Part shown: piece by piece, positions 1 to 5,202 of the stretch
Numbering within the stretch: the stretch's first letter is position 1
How the letters are laid out: every line of letters starts with the position of its first letter
Origin: Sediminibacterium sp.
Lineage (GTDB): Bacteria; Bacteroidota; Bacteroidia; Chitinophagales; Chitinophagaceae
Direction: 5' to 3'
Assembly (NCBI GenBank): GCA_030158535.1
Contig: JAOASV010000129.1
Span: 6,971 to 12,405 of the forward strand
Length of the DNA: 5,435 bases
The notes under the pieces: generated by a model
Told to the model about the DNA's origin: nothing
The model's database searches: none
Seen by the model: only the letters and a program-made list of their open reading frames with translations
Program-made: the position numbers and the translations under genes

Positions 1-11
1 TTCATACATCA

Positions 12-326
12 TCATAACCCTTTCTTTTTAGTCTCTAATAATTCTTTTACTTTATCTAATTTACCGAGTGAAAATGCAAATGGAATGATACCCGTTATCT
101 GATAAGCAGGCATTCCAGCAAACATGCCATTTGTCCAATAAGGAAGTGATCCTGTAGCTTCTTTACTTTTAAGTGCATCTTGCGCCATTCCTTTCCACTG
201 TACCACATCCGATTGTTGTAATACTTTACCTTGTAAAATGGGTTTACAATATAGTACGGCAACAATTAAAAATATACCAATGGCTATTAAATGCGGAATT
301 ATTGATTTCAGGTTCAACTGCTTCAT
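12..326 (-). CDS. YfhO-family membrane protein, N-terminal fragment (apparently truncated)
   Basis: The 104-residue product begins with a short basic stretch, one hydrophobic helix (about residues 9-27) and then the segment KVLQQSDVVQWKGMAQ and the motif PYWTNGMFAGMPAYQ (62-76). This is the recognisable beginning of Bacteroidota YfhO-type proteins, large multi-spanning membrane proteins of roughly 750-900 residues related to GT-C glycosyltransferases, whose role in this phylum is not well defined. After about residue 78 the family similarity stops. The expected membrane-rich continuation (LTLGLPKP-like segment and further helices) is replaced by a charged tail, LDKVKELLETKKKGL, and two consecutive TGA codons. 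I could not find the missing segment in either other frame up to the window edge. The gene is therefore probably a remnant, a deletion product or a short derived protein; a sequence error cannot be excluded. An in-frame ATG run in the -1 frame (positions 15 to 7) overlaps the stop codon and may start another ORF beyond the edge. Confidence 0.6.
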   Translation of the reverse strand: MKQLNLKSIIPHLIAIGIFLIVAVLYCKPILQGKVLQQSDVVQWKGMAQDALKSKEATGSLPYWTNGMFAGMPAYQITGIIPFAFSLGKLDKVKELLETKKKGL

Positions 327-348
327 GTATATGGATTTTCAGGTGCTA

Positions 349-356
349 CAAACCTA
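349..356 (-). promoter_or_regulatory. Possible -7 element for the YfhO-like gene
   Basis: Read on the minus strand, these bases are TAGGTTTG, a full match to the Bacteroidota -7 consensus TAnnTTTG. They lie 22 bases before the ATG, which would give a short leader of about 15 nt. No TTTG or TTG is present at the usual 17-20 bases further upstream, so only half of a promoter is visible. Confidence 0.3.
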
Positions 357-388
357 ACAAAATTTTACTTTAAAATGCCCTTTCAAGG

Positions 389-419
389 TTTCAAAGTAAC
401 CAACTTACACGTATTTTTA
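389..419 (+). promoter_or_regulatory. Possible promoter of the small membrane protein-yhhQ pair
   Basis: TTTC (389-392) is separated by 19 bases from TATTTTTA (412-419). These match the Bacteroidota -33/-7 pattern (TTTG, then TAnnTTTG) at 3 of 4 and 7 of 8 positions. The start codon of the first gene is 16 bases downstream, leaving a leader of about 10 nt. In AT-rich DNA such matches arise by chance, so this is only a candidate. Confidence 0.25.
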
Positions 420-435
420 GGGTATTATTCAAATC

Positions 436-735
436 ATGAAGAAATATCATTTTTATTCTAAAATTACATTTATTTGTAATATATTATTTTGTATCTGTTT
501 GTTTGTGAGAGGGGTAAAATTGGGAACAGCATCCAATGATATGATCATGCCCTTTAGTTCTGCTATTATTATTTTGGGCTGGTTTGTTGCACCGATACTC
601 ACTTTTATCGAAAACATTTACTTGTTTTGGTTGTTTATACGAAAACAAGATTCGGGAATGCCAGCTTGGCGAGTTATAGCCACCGTACTCTTTTTAATTG
701 CTCAAATATTTGTTCATTTCATAATGCCTGCATGA
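436..735 (+). CDS. Small integral membrane protein of unknown function, coupled to yhhQ
   Basis: I do not recognise this 99-residue protein. It is very hydrophobic, with predicted membrane helices at about 9-25, 41-66 (long, ending in FWLFIRK) and 80-97, a short polar loop RGVKLGTASNDM (25-36) and a second one, RKQDSGMPAW (69-78). No signal-peptide cleavage site, catalytic motif or metal-binding pattern is evident. It must be a real gene: the reading frame is the only long one here, the composition is that of a membrane protein, and its TGA stop overlaps the ATG of yhhQ in an ATGA arrangement, which usually means translational coupling. By inference it could be an accessory or stabilising subunit of the YhhQ transporter, or simply an operon passenger. 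The start at 436 is the first ATG of the frame and leaves a complete first helix. Confidence 0.75.
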   Translation: MKKYHFYSKITFICNILFCICLFVRGVKLGTASNDMIMPFSSAIIILGWFVAPILTFIENIYLFWLFIRKQDSGMPAWRVIATVLFLIAQIFVHFIMPA

Positions 736-1514
736 TTCATTCAATTCTAAAAGACAAACCCACCAAACTATTTGTAAGTATTGCTGCTTTTTTTGTAGCC
801 AATGCGCTTATAGCAGAATGTATTGGCGGTAAAATATTTTCTCTTGAAAAAGTGTTTGGCATGTCGCCCTCTAATTTTAACATTTTTGGGCAATCAGGTT
901 TGGCTTTTAATTTAACCTGTGGTGTACTATTATGGCCACTTGAATTTATTGTTACAGATATTGTAAACGAATATTATGGCCCAAAAGCAGTTAAAAGAAT
1001 TAGTTACACAGCCGTGGTGCTAATCATTTATGCATTTATCATGTTTTATGGCGCTATACAAGTTGCGCCCGCCGATTTTTGGATAGGCTCCAAACAATCA
1101 GAAGGAATTGATAATATGCAAACCGCTTTTAGCGGCATATTTGGTCAGGGTATGTGGATTATTCTGGGAAGTATTACGGCTTTTTTAGTAAGCCAACTTA
1201 TTGATGTTACCGTATTTCATAAAATCAAAAAACTAACGGGAGAGAAGTGGGTATGGCTCAGGGCCACAGGTTCTACGGTTGTTTCTCAACTAGTAGATAG
1301 TTTTATCGTTTTGTTTATCGCATTTAAAATAGGTAATGGTTGGACTTGGCAACTAGTACTTGCTATTTGTATAGTAAATTATGCCTATAAATTTACCATG
1401 GCAATTGTGCTAACCCCACTCATTTATATTATCGAAAAACAAATTGATATTTATTTAGGGCATGAAACTGCACAAAAAATGAAACGTGCTGCCATGGGTA
1501 TCGAAAACGAATAG
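732..1514 (+). CDS. yhhQ: Queuosine precursor transporter YhhQ (DUF165 / TIGR00697 family)
   Basis: The 260-residue inner-membrane protein belongs to the YhhQ family, which imports the 7-deazaguanine precursors preQ0/preQ1 for synthesis of the modified tRNA base queuosine. Family features seen are six predicted helices (about 13-32, 56-80, 88-108, 141-162, 183-203 and 211-237), the segment ECIGGKIF near the N-terminus, the GLAFNLTCGVLLWPLEFIVTDIVNEYYG region with its conserved TD..NE acidic/polar pair, SQLIDVTVFHKIK in the fourth helix and the matching STVVSQLVDSFIVLFIAF repeat in the fifth. Length is normal for the family. The frame stays open upstream to an ATG at 627, but that extension would overlap the preceding gene by 109 bases and is not membrane-like, so the ATG at 732, overlapping the upstream stop, is preferred. 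No preQ1 riboswitch could be recognised upstream of the operon. The gene ends two bases from the stop of the convergent Nudix gene. Confidence 0.9.
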   Translation: MIHSILKDKPTKLFVSIAAFFVANALIAECIGGKIFSLEKVFGMSPSNFNIFGQSGLAFNLTCGVLLWPLEFIVTDIVNEYYGPKAVKRISYTAVVLIIYAFIMFYGAIQVAPADFWIGSKQSEGIDNMQTAFSGIFGQGMWIILGSITAFLVSQLIDVTVFHKIKKLTGEKWVWLRATGSTVVSQLVDSFIVLFIAFKIGNGWTWQLVLAICIVNYAYKFTMAIVLTPLIYIIEKQIDIYLGHETAQKMKRAAMGIENE

Positions 1515-1516
1515 TT

Positions 1517-1975
1517 TTATAAAGTTTTTAAAAGACTAGCAACAACAATTTTATCGATAGGGAGACTCATGCTATCTTCAGATAAGCCATTGATTGGAAT
1601 CCATCTGGTATGTTCTGCCTGTCCATTTTTATCCGAAATTTCATCTGGTTTAAAATCAAAAGCAGTAGCCCTAGTCTGAAGGGGTTCCAAACTTTTGGGA
1701 TGAACATAATAGTAAATAGACAAGATTTGATCTCCGGCTCTAAATGCAGAAGGCTGGTAAAAGTCTGTGGTATAAATATGATCGCCAACGGTAACATCAA
1801 GTCCAGTTTCTTCTTGAAATTCTCTTACCAAACAATCACGGGTACCTTCTCCAAATTCGAGGCCACCCCCAGGTAGCTTGGTAAAATAATCGCCTCTAAT
1901 AAATTCGTCACTTACCAAAAGCCCATGAAAAGGATCTATTAAAACGCCATATACGCGAACTGTAATGTGGGACAT
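1517..1975 (-). CDS. Nudix hydrolase
   Basis: The 152-residue soluble protein carries a complete Nudix box at residues 37-59 (GX5EX7REUXEEXGU): Gly37, Glu43, Arg51-Glu52, Glu55-Glu56 and Gly58 are all present. Such enzymes hydrolyse a nucleoside diphosphate linked to another moiety, using Mg or Mn bound by the REXXEE glutamates. The N-terminal strand ITVRVYGVLID and the KLPGGGLEFGEG turn are typical of the fold; the C-terminal part has the usual aromatic-rich strand IYYYVHP and a HTRWIPI segment before the last helix. Substrate cannot be read from the sequence, and no MutT, ADP-ribose or Ap4A subgroup motif stands out. It is the last gene of the operon; its ATG starts one base after the CorA stop codon, so it is likely translated by ribosomes finishing corA. 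No terminator hairpin is visible between it and the convergent yhhQ. Confidence 0.9.
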   Translation of the reverse strand: MSHITVRVYGVLIDPFHGLLVSDEFIRGDYFTKLPGGGLEFGEGTRDCLVREFQEETGLDVTVGDHIYTTDFYQPSAFRAGDQILSIYYYVHPKSLEPLQTRATAFDFKPDEISDKNGQAEHTRWIPINGLSEDSMSLPIDKIVVASLLKTL

Positions 1976-1976
1976 G

Positions 1977-2918
1977 TTAAAACCATTTCTTTTTCATAAA
2001 ATACCAACTAATGATTCCAGCAATGCCTAAAGAGAGTCCAATGGGAATATAAAAAGAGTAGGGGTTATGAGCACCCGGAATATGATCTACATTCATTCCA
2101 TAAATACTAGCTACCATTACAGGAAGTGATAAAATAATGGTAATAGAAGTTAGACGCTTCATTACATTATTTAGGTTATTGCTGATAATACTTGCAAAAG
2201 CATCTAGGGTACTGGTTAGTATATTGGTGTAAATATTTGCCATTTCAAGTGCCTGGCTGGTATCTACAATAAGGTCATTTAAAAATTCCCTTTCCTCTTC
2301 ATTTAACCCTAAAAAATTAGTACGCTCTAATTTCATCATGAGCATTTCATTGCTGCGAAGTGCCGTAACAAAATAAACCAAGCTTTTTTGGATACGCATT
2401 AGATTTAGTAAATCGACGTTGCTATTACTTTGATATAGGCTAGACTCATATTGATTGCGTCTGATATTGATTTCCTTCAAAAATTCCATAAAGTTCTGAA
2501 CGACTTTTTCAAAAACTTTTAGAATCATCATGTTTTTTTTGTCAGGATGTCTTTTTTGAAAAGAATTTAAAAACTTATTGATAGCGCCATTATCAAATGA
2601 GTTAACAGTAATAATTTGGGTGTGCGTTAAAATGATACAAATTGGGATGGTAATATAAAATGCATCACTATCATTAAATGAGTTGTTTTCTGTGGGGGTT
2701 TTAATAACCACAAATTTTACATTGTTTTCAATTTCATAGCGGGGTCTTTCATCGATATCCAAAGAGTCTCTTAAAAATTCGATAGGAATATCTAACGAAT
2801 CACTTAACTCAATAAATTCCTCTTCTTTGAAAGGTGGGACTAGGTTAACCCAAGCGCCAGTATCAGGCTTGTCAATTTCAACCGTTTGTCCTTCTATGTT
2901 TTTAAAATATTGAATCAT
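1977..2918 (-). CDS. corA: CorA-family magnesium/cobalt transport protein
   Basis: The 313-residue protein has the CorA layout: an N-terminal cytoplasmic alpha/beta domain (about 1-130), a long helical stalk (about 130-255) and two C-terminal membrane helices (about 256-273 and 289-307). The signature tripeptide Gly-Met-Asn (274-276, in SIYGMN) sits at the end of the first helix, where it forms the selectivity filter at the pore mouth of the pentameric channel. The acidic loop after it (VDHIPGAHNP) and the basic tail KKKWF at the cytoplasmic end are also characteristic. Family members conduct Mg2+ and often Co2+ or Ni2+ into the cell; some relatives (ZntB type) move Zn2+, but those usually have GVN or altered filters, so Mg is the better guess. 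It lies 17 bases after dapF and one base before the Nudix gene, within the same operon. Confidence 0.92.
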   Translation of the reverse strand: MIQYFKNIEGQTVEIDKPDTGAWVNLVPPFKEEEFIELSDSLDIPIEFLRDSLDIDERPRYEIENNVKFVVIKTPTENNSFNDSDAFYITIPICIILTHTQIITVNSFDNGAINKFLNSFQKRHPDKKNMMILKVFEKVVQNFMEFLKEINIRRNQYESSLYQSNSNVDLLNLMRIQKSLVYFVTALRSNEMLMMKLERTNFLGLNEEEREFLNDLIVDTSQALEMANIYTNILTSTLDAFASIISNNLNNVMKRLTSITIILSLPVMVASIYGMNVDHIPGAHNPYSFYIPIGLSLGIAGIISWYFMKKKWF

Positions 2919-2935
2919 GATAGCGCCGTTAAATA

Positions 2936-3712
2936 TTAAAATGTTATTTGCCCCTCAAACACCAGAGACGCAGGACCGCAAAGCCAAACATTGTTATAGT
3001 TTTGTGTATCTACTTTATTAAATTTTATTAGAAGACTACCGCCAAGCGTCCTGATTTTTGTTTCTTGATGACCTAATGTGTCAGCACTCATTGCAATAGC
3101 TGCTGCTGTTACACCTGTTCCACAACTAAAGGTTTCATTTTCCACGCCACGCTCGTAGGTTCTCACAAAAAGTTCGTTCTCATTCCATTCTACAAAATTT
3201 ATATTGATGCCAACTTTGTTATAGGTCTCGTTATAGCGTATTTTTTTACCTTCTGTAAAAACATCATAATTTGAAAGGGCTGATACGGGCTTAATATAGT
3301 GTGGTGATCCTGTATTTAAAACAGTTGCTTCTTGTGTAATAGATACTTCGTGTACGTCTATCATTTTTAAATGTATCCATCCATTTTTGTCAATTACTGC
3401 TTGATGCGCTCCATCTGAAGCTATAAAATTGTATGTATTTGCTTGTATGCCTTTGTCAAAAGCAAATTTGGTTAAACACCTACCGCCATTGCCACACATC
3501 GTACCTAAGGCTCCATCTGCATTATAATAAACCATTTCAAAATCATAAGTTTCATGCTTGTTTAAAAGCATTAGACCATCTGATCCAATACCAAAATGCC
3601 GATCACACAATATGGCAACTTGTTCTTTTGATAATTGAATAGTTCCTTCTCTGTTATCTAGTATAACAAAATCGTTTCCAGTACCTTGGTATTTGTAAAA
3701 TTGTAACAACAT
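2936..3712 (-). CDS. dapF: Diaminopimelate epimerase
   Basis: DapF interconverts LL- and meso-diaminopimelate, the penultimate step to lysine and the source of the peptidoglycan cross-linking residue. It is a cytoplasmic, cofactor-independent two-base enzyme. The 258-residue product contains both catalytic cysteines in their conserved settings: Cys73 in MCGNGGRC and Cys197 in SCGTGVTA. Also present are the N-terminal KYQGTGNDFVILDN signature (7-20), the FGIGSDGLMLL segment (40-50) and the RTYERGVENETFSCG block (184-198) with the substrate-binding Glu-Arg. It ends in the usual CGPASLVFEGQI strand. Length is slightly short but normal for Bacteroidota. The start codon lies two bases after the stop of the upstream phosphorylase gene, which suggests translational coupling. 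All key residues are intact, so it should be active. Confidence 0.97.
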   Translation of the reverse strand: MLLQFYKYQGTGNDFVILDNREGTIQLSKEQVAILCDRHFGIGSDGLMLLNKHETYDFEMVYYNADGALGTMCGNGGRCLTKFAFDKGIQANTYNFIASDGAHQAVIDKNGWIHLKMIDVHEVSITQEATVLNTGSPHYIKPVSALSNYDVFTEGKKIRYNETYNKVGININFVEWNENELFVRTYERGVENETFSCGTGVTAAAIAMSADTLGHQETKIRTLGGSLLIKFNKVDTQNYNNVWLCGPASLVFEGQITF

Positions 3713-3714
3713 AG

Positions 3715-4590
3715 TTATAGTGTTGAAATAATTTCTAAAGATTGTTTGATCAAATTTTCTACAGCTGCATTGCCATCTTTGCTAAAAGTTTGCGAAACTC
3801 TATTGGCCACAATCGCACTTAGACTTAAACATTGATGACCCTGTAATTTACCCAATCCATATATAGCACTTGTTTCCATTTCAAAATTGGTGATTTTATG
3901 AGGGCCGAAATTAAAAGTTGTTAATTGATCAATGAGCTCCGTATGCATGAGTGGTAATCGTAGCACCCTGCCTTGTGGCCCATAAAATCCGGGACAAGTT
4001 ACTGTTATTCCCTGATGATAGCCTGTTACGAAATGTTTAAGTAATTTAACACTTGCACCAGTTATATAAGGACCAGAAAATGATTTGTTAAGGGTAATCT
4101 GATCTTCAAATGCTGTTAATATTTGAGCCTCTTCACCATTGTTTTCGTGTTTGTAAAAATGGAGTAAGTTGTCAATACCAAGTCCGTGCGTACTAGCCAC
4201 AAAACTATCTACTGGAATATTTGCTTGCAACGAGCCTGATGTACCTAGTCTAATAATTTGGAGGGTAGTTAATGTATTTTTAATGGTTCTGGTATCAAAG
4301 TCAATATTTACGAGCGCATCTAATTCATTTAATACAATATCAATATTATCTGGGCCAATACCAGTAGAAACCACAGAAATCCTTTTGTTGCCTATAAAGC
4401 CTGTATGGGTTATAAACTCTCTGTGTTGGCTTTTGTGTTCTATACTGTCAAAATACTTACTAACTTCAGAAACCCTGTCTGGATCTCCAACAGTTAACAC
4501 GGTGGTGCCTAATTCTTCGGGGCGTAGGTCTAAATGATAAACGGCACCTCTATTATTGATGATTAGTTCACTTTCGGCAATTCTTTGCAT
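3715..4590 (-). CDS. Nucleoside phosphorylase, uridine phosphorylase-like
   Basis: The 291-residue enzyme belongs to the PNP/UDP (NP-I) superfamily, which cleaves nucleosides with phosphate to a free base and (deoxy)ribose-1-phosphate. Visible motifs are the phosphate-binding GDPDRV (35-40), STGIGPDNIDIVLNEL (75-90), the second phosphate site RLGTSGS (114-120) and the ribose-binding NFEMETSAIYGL (235-246, Glu237-Met238-Glu239). The uracil-recognising segment of E. coli Udp (CQERYDTYSGR, recalled from the known protein) corresponds here to CPGFYGPQGR (199-208). Thus the Gln and Arg of the classical base-specificity loop are not obviously present, and base preference should be treated as open. 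Most database relatives in this phylum are probably labelled uridine or nucleoside phosphorylase. The protein is about 40 residues longer than E. coli Udp, partly from an N-terminal extension. It is the first gene of the four-gene operon. Confidence 0.88.
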   Translation of the reverse strand: MQRIAESELIINNRGAVYHLDLRPEELGTTVLTVGDPDRVSEVSKYFDSIEHKSQHREFITHTGFIGNKRISVVSTGIGPDNIDIVLNELDALVNIDFDTRTIKNTLTTLQIIRLGTSGSLQANIPVDSFVASTHGLGIDNLLHFYKHENNGEEAQILTAFEDQITLNKSFSGPYITGASVKLLKHFVTGYHQGITVTCPGFYGPQGRVLRLPLMHTELIDQLTTFNFGPHKITNFEMETSAIYGLGKLQGHQCLSLSAIVANRVSQTFSKDGNAAVENLIKQSLEIISTL

Positions 4591-4606
4591 TTGGGCTAAT
4601 TTTCAA

Positions 4607-4614
4607 CAAATTTC
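4607..4614 (-). promoter_or_regulatory. Weak -7-like element before the phosphorylase operon
   Basis: On the minus strand the bases read GAAATTTG, 7 of 8 matches to TAnnTTTG, 16 bases before the start codon of the first operon gene. No TTG is found at the proper distance upstream. The true promoter must lie between 4591 and about 4680, back to back with the tRNA promoter, but this assignment of its position is weak. Confidence 0.2.
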
Positions 4615-4633
4615 GGGTATTCAGATTTAGAAT

Positions 4634-4663
4634 TTTGATTTTCCTTTCTTTGCTTTATTTTCG
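4634..4663 (+). promoter_or_regulatory. Promoter of the tRNA-Cys gene
   Basis: TTTG (4634-4637), an 18-base spacer and TATTTTCG (4656-4663) fit the Bacteroidota promoter pattern TTTG-N(17-20)-TAnnTTTG with a single mismatch in the -7 box. Transcription would begin near 4670, about seven bases before the mature tRNA 5' end, a sensible leader for RNase P processing. Confidence 0.5.
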
Positions 4664-4676
4664 CATTCCAATAATT

Positions 4677-4747
4677 GGTCCTGTGGCCGAGTGGCTAGGC
4701 AGAGCTCTGCAAAAGCTTCCACAGCGGTTCGAATCCGCTCGGGACCT
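4677..4747 (+). tRNA. tRNA-Cys (anticodon GCA)
   Basis: The 71-base gene folds into a complete cloverleaf. The acceptor stem pairs 4677-4683 with 4740-4746 (one G-T wobble). The D stem pairs GCC 4686-4688 with GGC 4698-4700. The anticodon stem pairs 4702-4706 with 4714-4718 around the loop CTGCAAA, with anticodon GCA at 4709-4711. The variable loop has four bases, and the T stem AGCGG/CCGCT (4723-4727/4735-4739) encloses the loop TTCGAAT. The discriminator base is T (4747), the main identity element for cysteinyl-tRNA synthetase, which supports the Cys assignment independently of the anticodon. The 3' CCA is not encoded (the next bases are CAA), so it must be added by the CCA-adding enzyme. 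It stands alone with its own promoter and terminator. Confidence 0.97.
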
Positions 4748-4758
4748 CAAAACCCTTT

Positions 4759-4787
4759 AAAATAGCTCCTTTTGGAGCTATTTTTTC
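4759..4787 (+). terminator. Intrinsic terminator after tRNA-Cys
   Basis: An 11-bp perfect stem (AAAATAGCTCC, 4759-4769, pairing with GGAGCTATTTT, 4774-4784) closes a TTTT loop and runs into a T tract (4781-4786). It lies 12 bases after the tRNA and should end the tRNA transcript. The A-tract on the left arm means the reverse strand also has a stem followed by Ts, so weak bidirectional function is possible. Confidence 0.88.
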
Positions 4788-4809
4788 TTTAATTTTACCG
4801 AATAAAGCC

Positions 4810-5199
4810 ATGAAATACACGCAAACTATTGGAATTATTGCCTCTTTGATTGTGCTAATTTGTTCTTTTTTGCCATGGAGTATTGTGGTTTCGGAGCAAA
4901 TTACCATCTCAGGATTTGCAACAGAGGGCACAAGATTTGGTAAACCTGGGATGTTTTTGAACTTTTTTACCATTATTGCTATCGTTTTGTTTTTAATTCC
5001 AGCCATTTGGGCAAAACGTACCAATATTTTTATTGGCGCTATTGTTTTCACTTGGAGTCTTAGGAATTATATTTTAGTTTCAACTTGTTTAATGGGAGAA
5101 TGTCCAGTAAAACAACCCGCACTTTATACACTAGTGATTGCAAGTGGCGTTGTTATGTTAATGACTTTGCTTCCTAAATTAAATACTCCAAAAAAGTAA
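4810..5199 (+). CDS. Four-helix membrane protein of unknown function
   Basis: I do not recognise this 129-residue protein beyond its membrane character. Predicted helices are at about 7-27, 50-67, 72-90 and 105-121. Between helices one and two is an exposed loop (about 28-48, SEQITISGFATEGTRFGKPG), and between three and four a short loop with two cysteines spaced CLMGEC (93-98) that could form a disulfide if it faces the periplasm. The C-terminus is short and basic. The first helix ends in LPW, a pattern often seen where small membrane proteins have a Trp at the interface. The ATG at 4810 is the only start that keeps the whole first helix. The gene begins 22 bases after the tRNA terminator and is followed after three bases by a glycosyltransferase, so the two are probably cotranscribed. 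A role in envelope polysaccharide work is suggested only by that neighbour. Confidence 0.75.
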   Translation: MKYTQTIGIIASLIVLICSFLPWSIVVSEQITISGFATEGTRFGKPGMFLNFFTIIAIVLFLIPAIWAKRTNIFIGAIVFTWSLRNYILVSTCLMGECPVKQPALYTLVIASGVVMLMTLLPKLNTPKK

Positions 5200-5202
5200 A
5201 CA

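Noticed and set aside
20..35. Programmed -1 frameshift in the A-rich stretch near the end of the YfhO-like ORF
   Set aside because: The run is TAAAAAG with five As and does not form an X XXY YYZ slippery heptamer in the reading frame. The -1 frame does not restore recognisable YfhO sequence.
173..373. Plus-strand ORF of 66 residues opposite the YfhO-like gene
   Set aside because: It is a shadow of the antisense frame with no family resemblance, and it runs across the divergent promoter region.
385..435. preQ1 riboswitch upstream of the yhhQ operon
   Set aside because: A 4-bp GGTT/AACC hairpin is present, and a preQ1 sensor would make biological sense, but the 5-bp P1 stem cannot form (AAGG faces CCAA), and the A-rich tail that pairs into the loop in class I is missing.
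627..731. Upstream extension of yhhQ to the ATG at 627
   Set aside because: It would overlap the 99-residue gene by over 100 bases in another frame; the added residues are polar and unlike the family, while the ATGA overlap at 732 gives the normal length.
1567..1876. Two ORFs overlapping the Nudix gene on either strand
   Set aside because: The Nudix frame has a complete catalytic box; the other frames give low-complexity, unrelated sequence.
3433..3642. Plus-strand ORF opposite dapF
   Set aside because: It lies wholly inside dapF, which has both catalytic cysteines; there is no independent support.
4169..4537. 122-residue plus-strand ORF opposite the phosphorylase gene
   Set aside because: It is antisense to conserved phosphorylase motifs and reads as a shadow (Ser/Leu/Ile-rich), with no promoter or family match.
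4695..5051. Minus-strand ORF of 118 residues across the tRNA and the membrane protein gene
   Set aside because: Its C-terminus, containing VPSGFEPLW, is the familiar artefact of translating the antisense strand of a tRNA T arm; the rest mirrors the plus-strand membrane protein.
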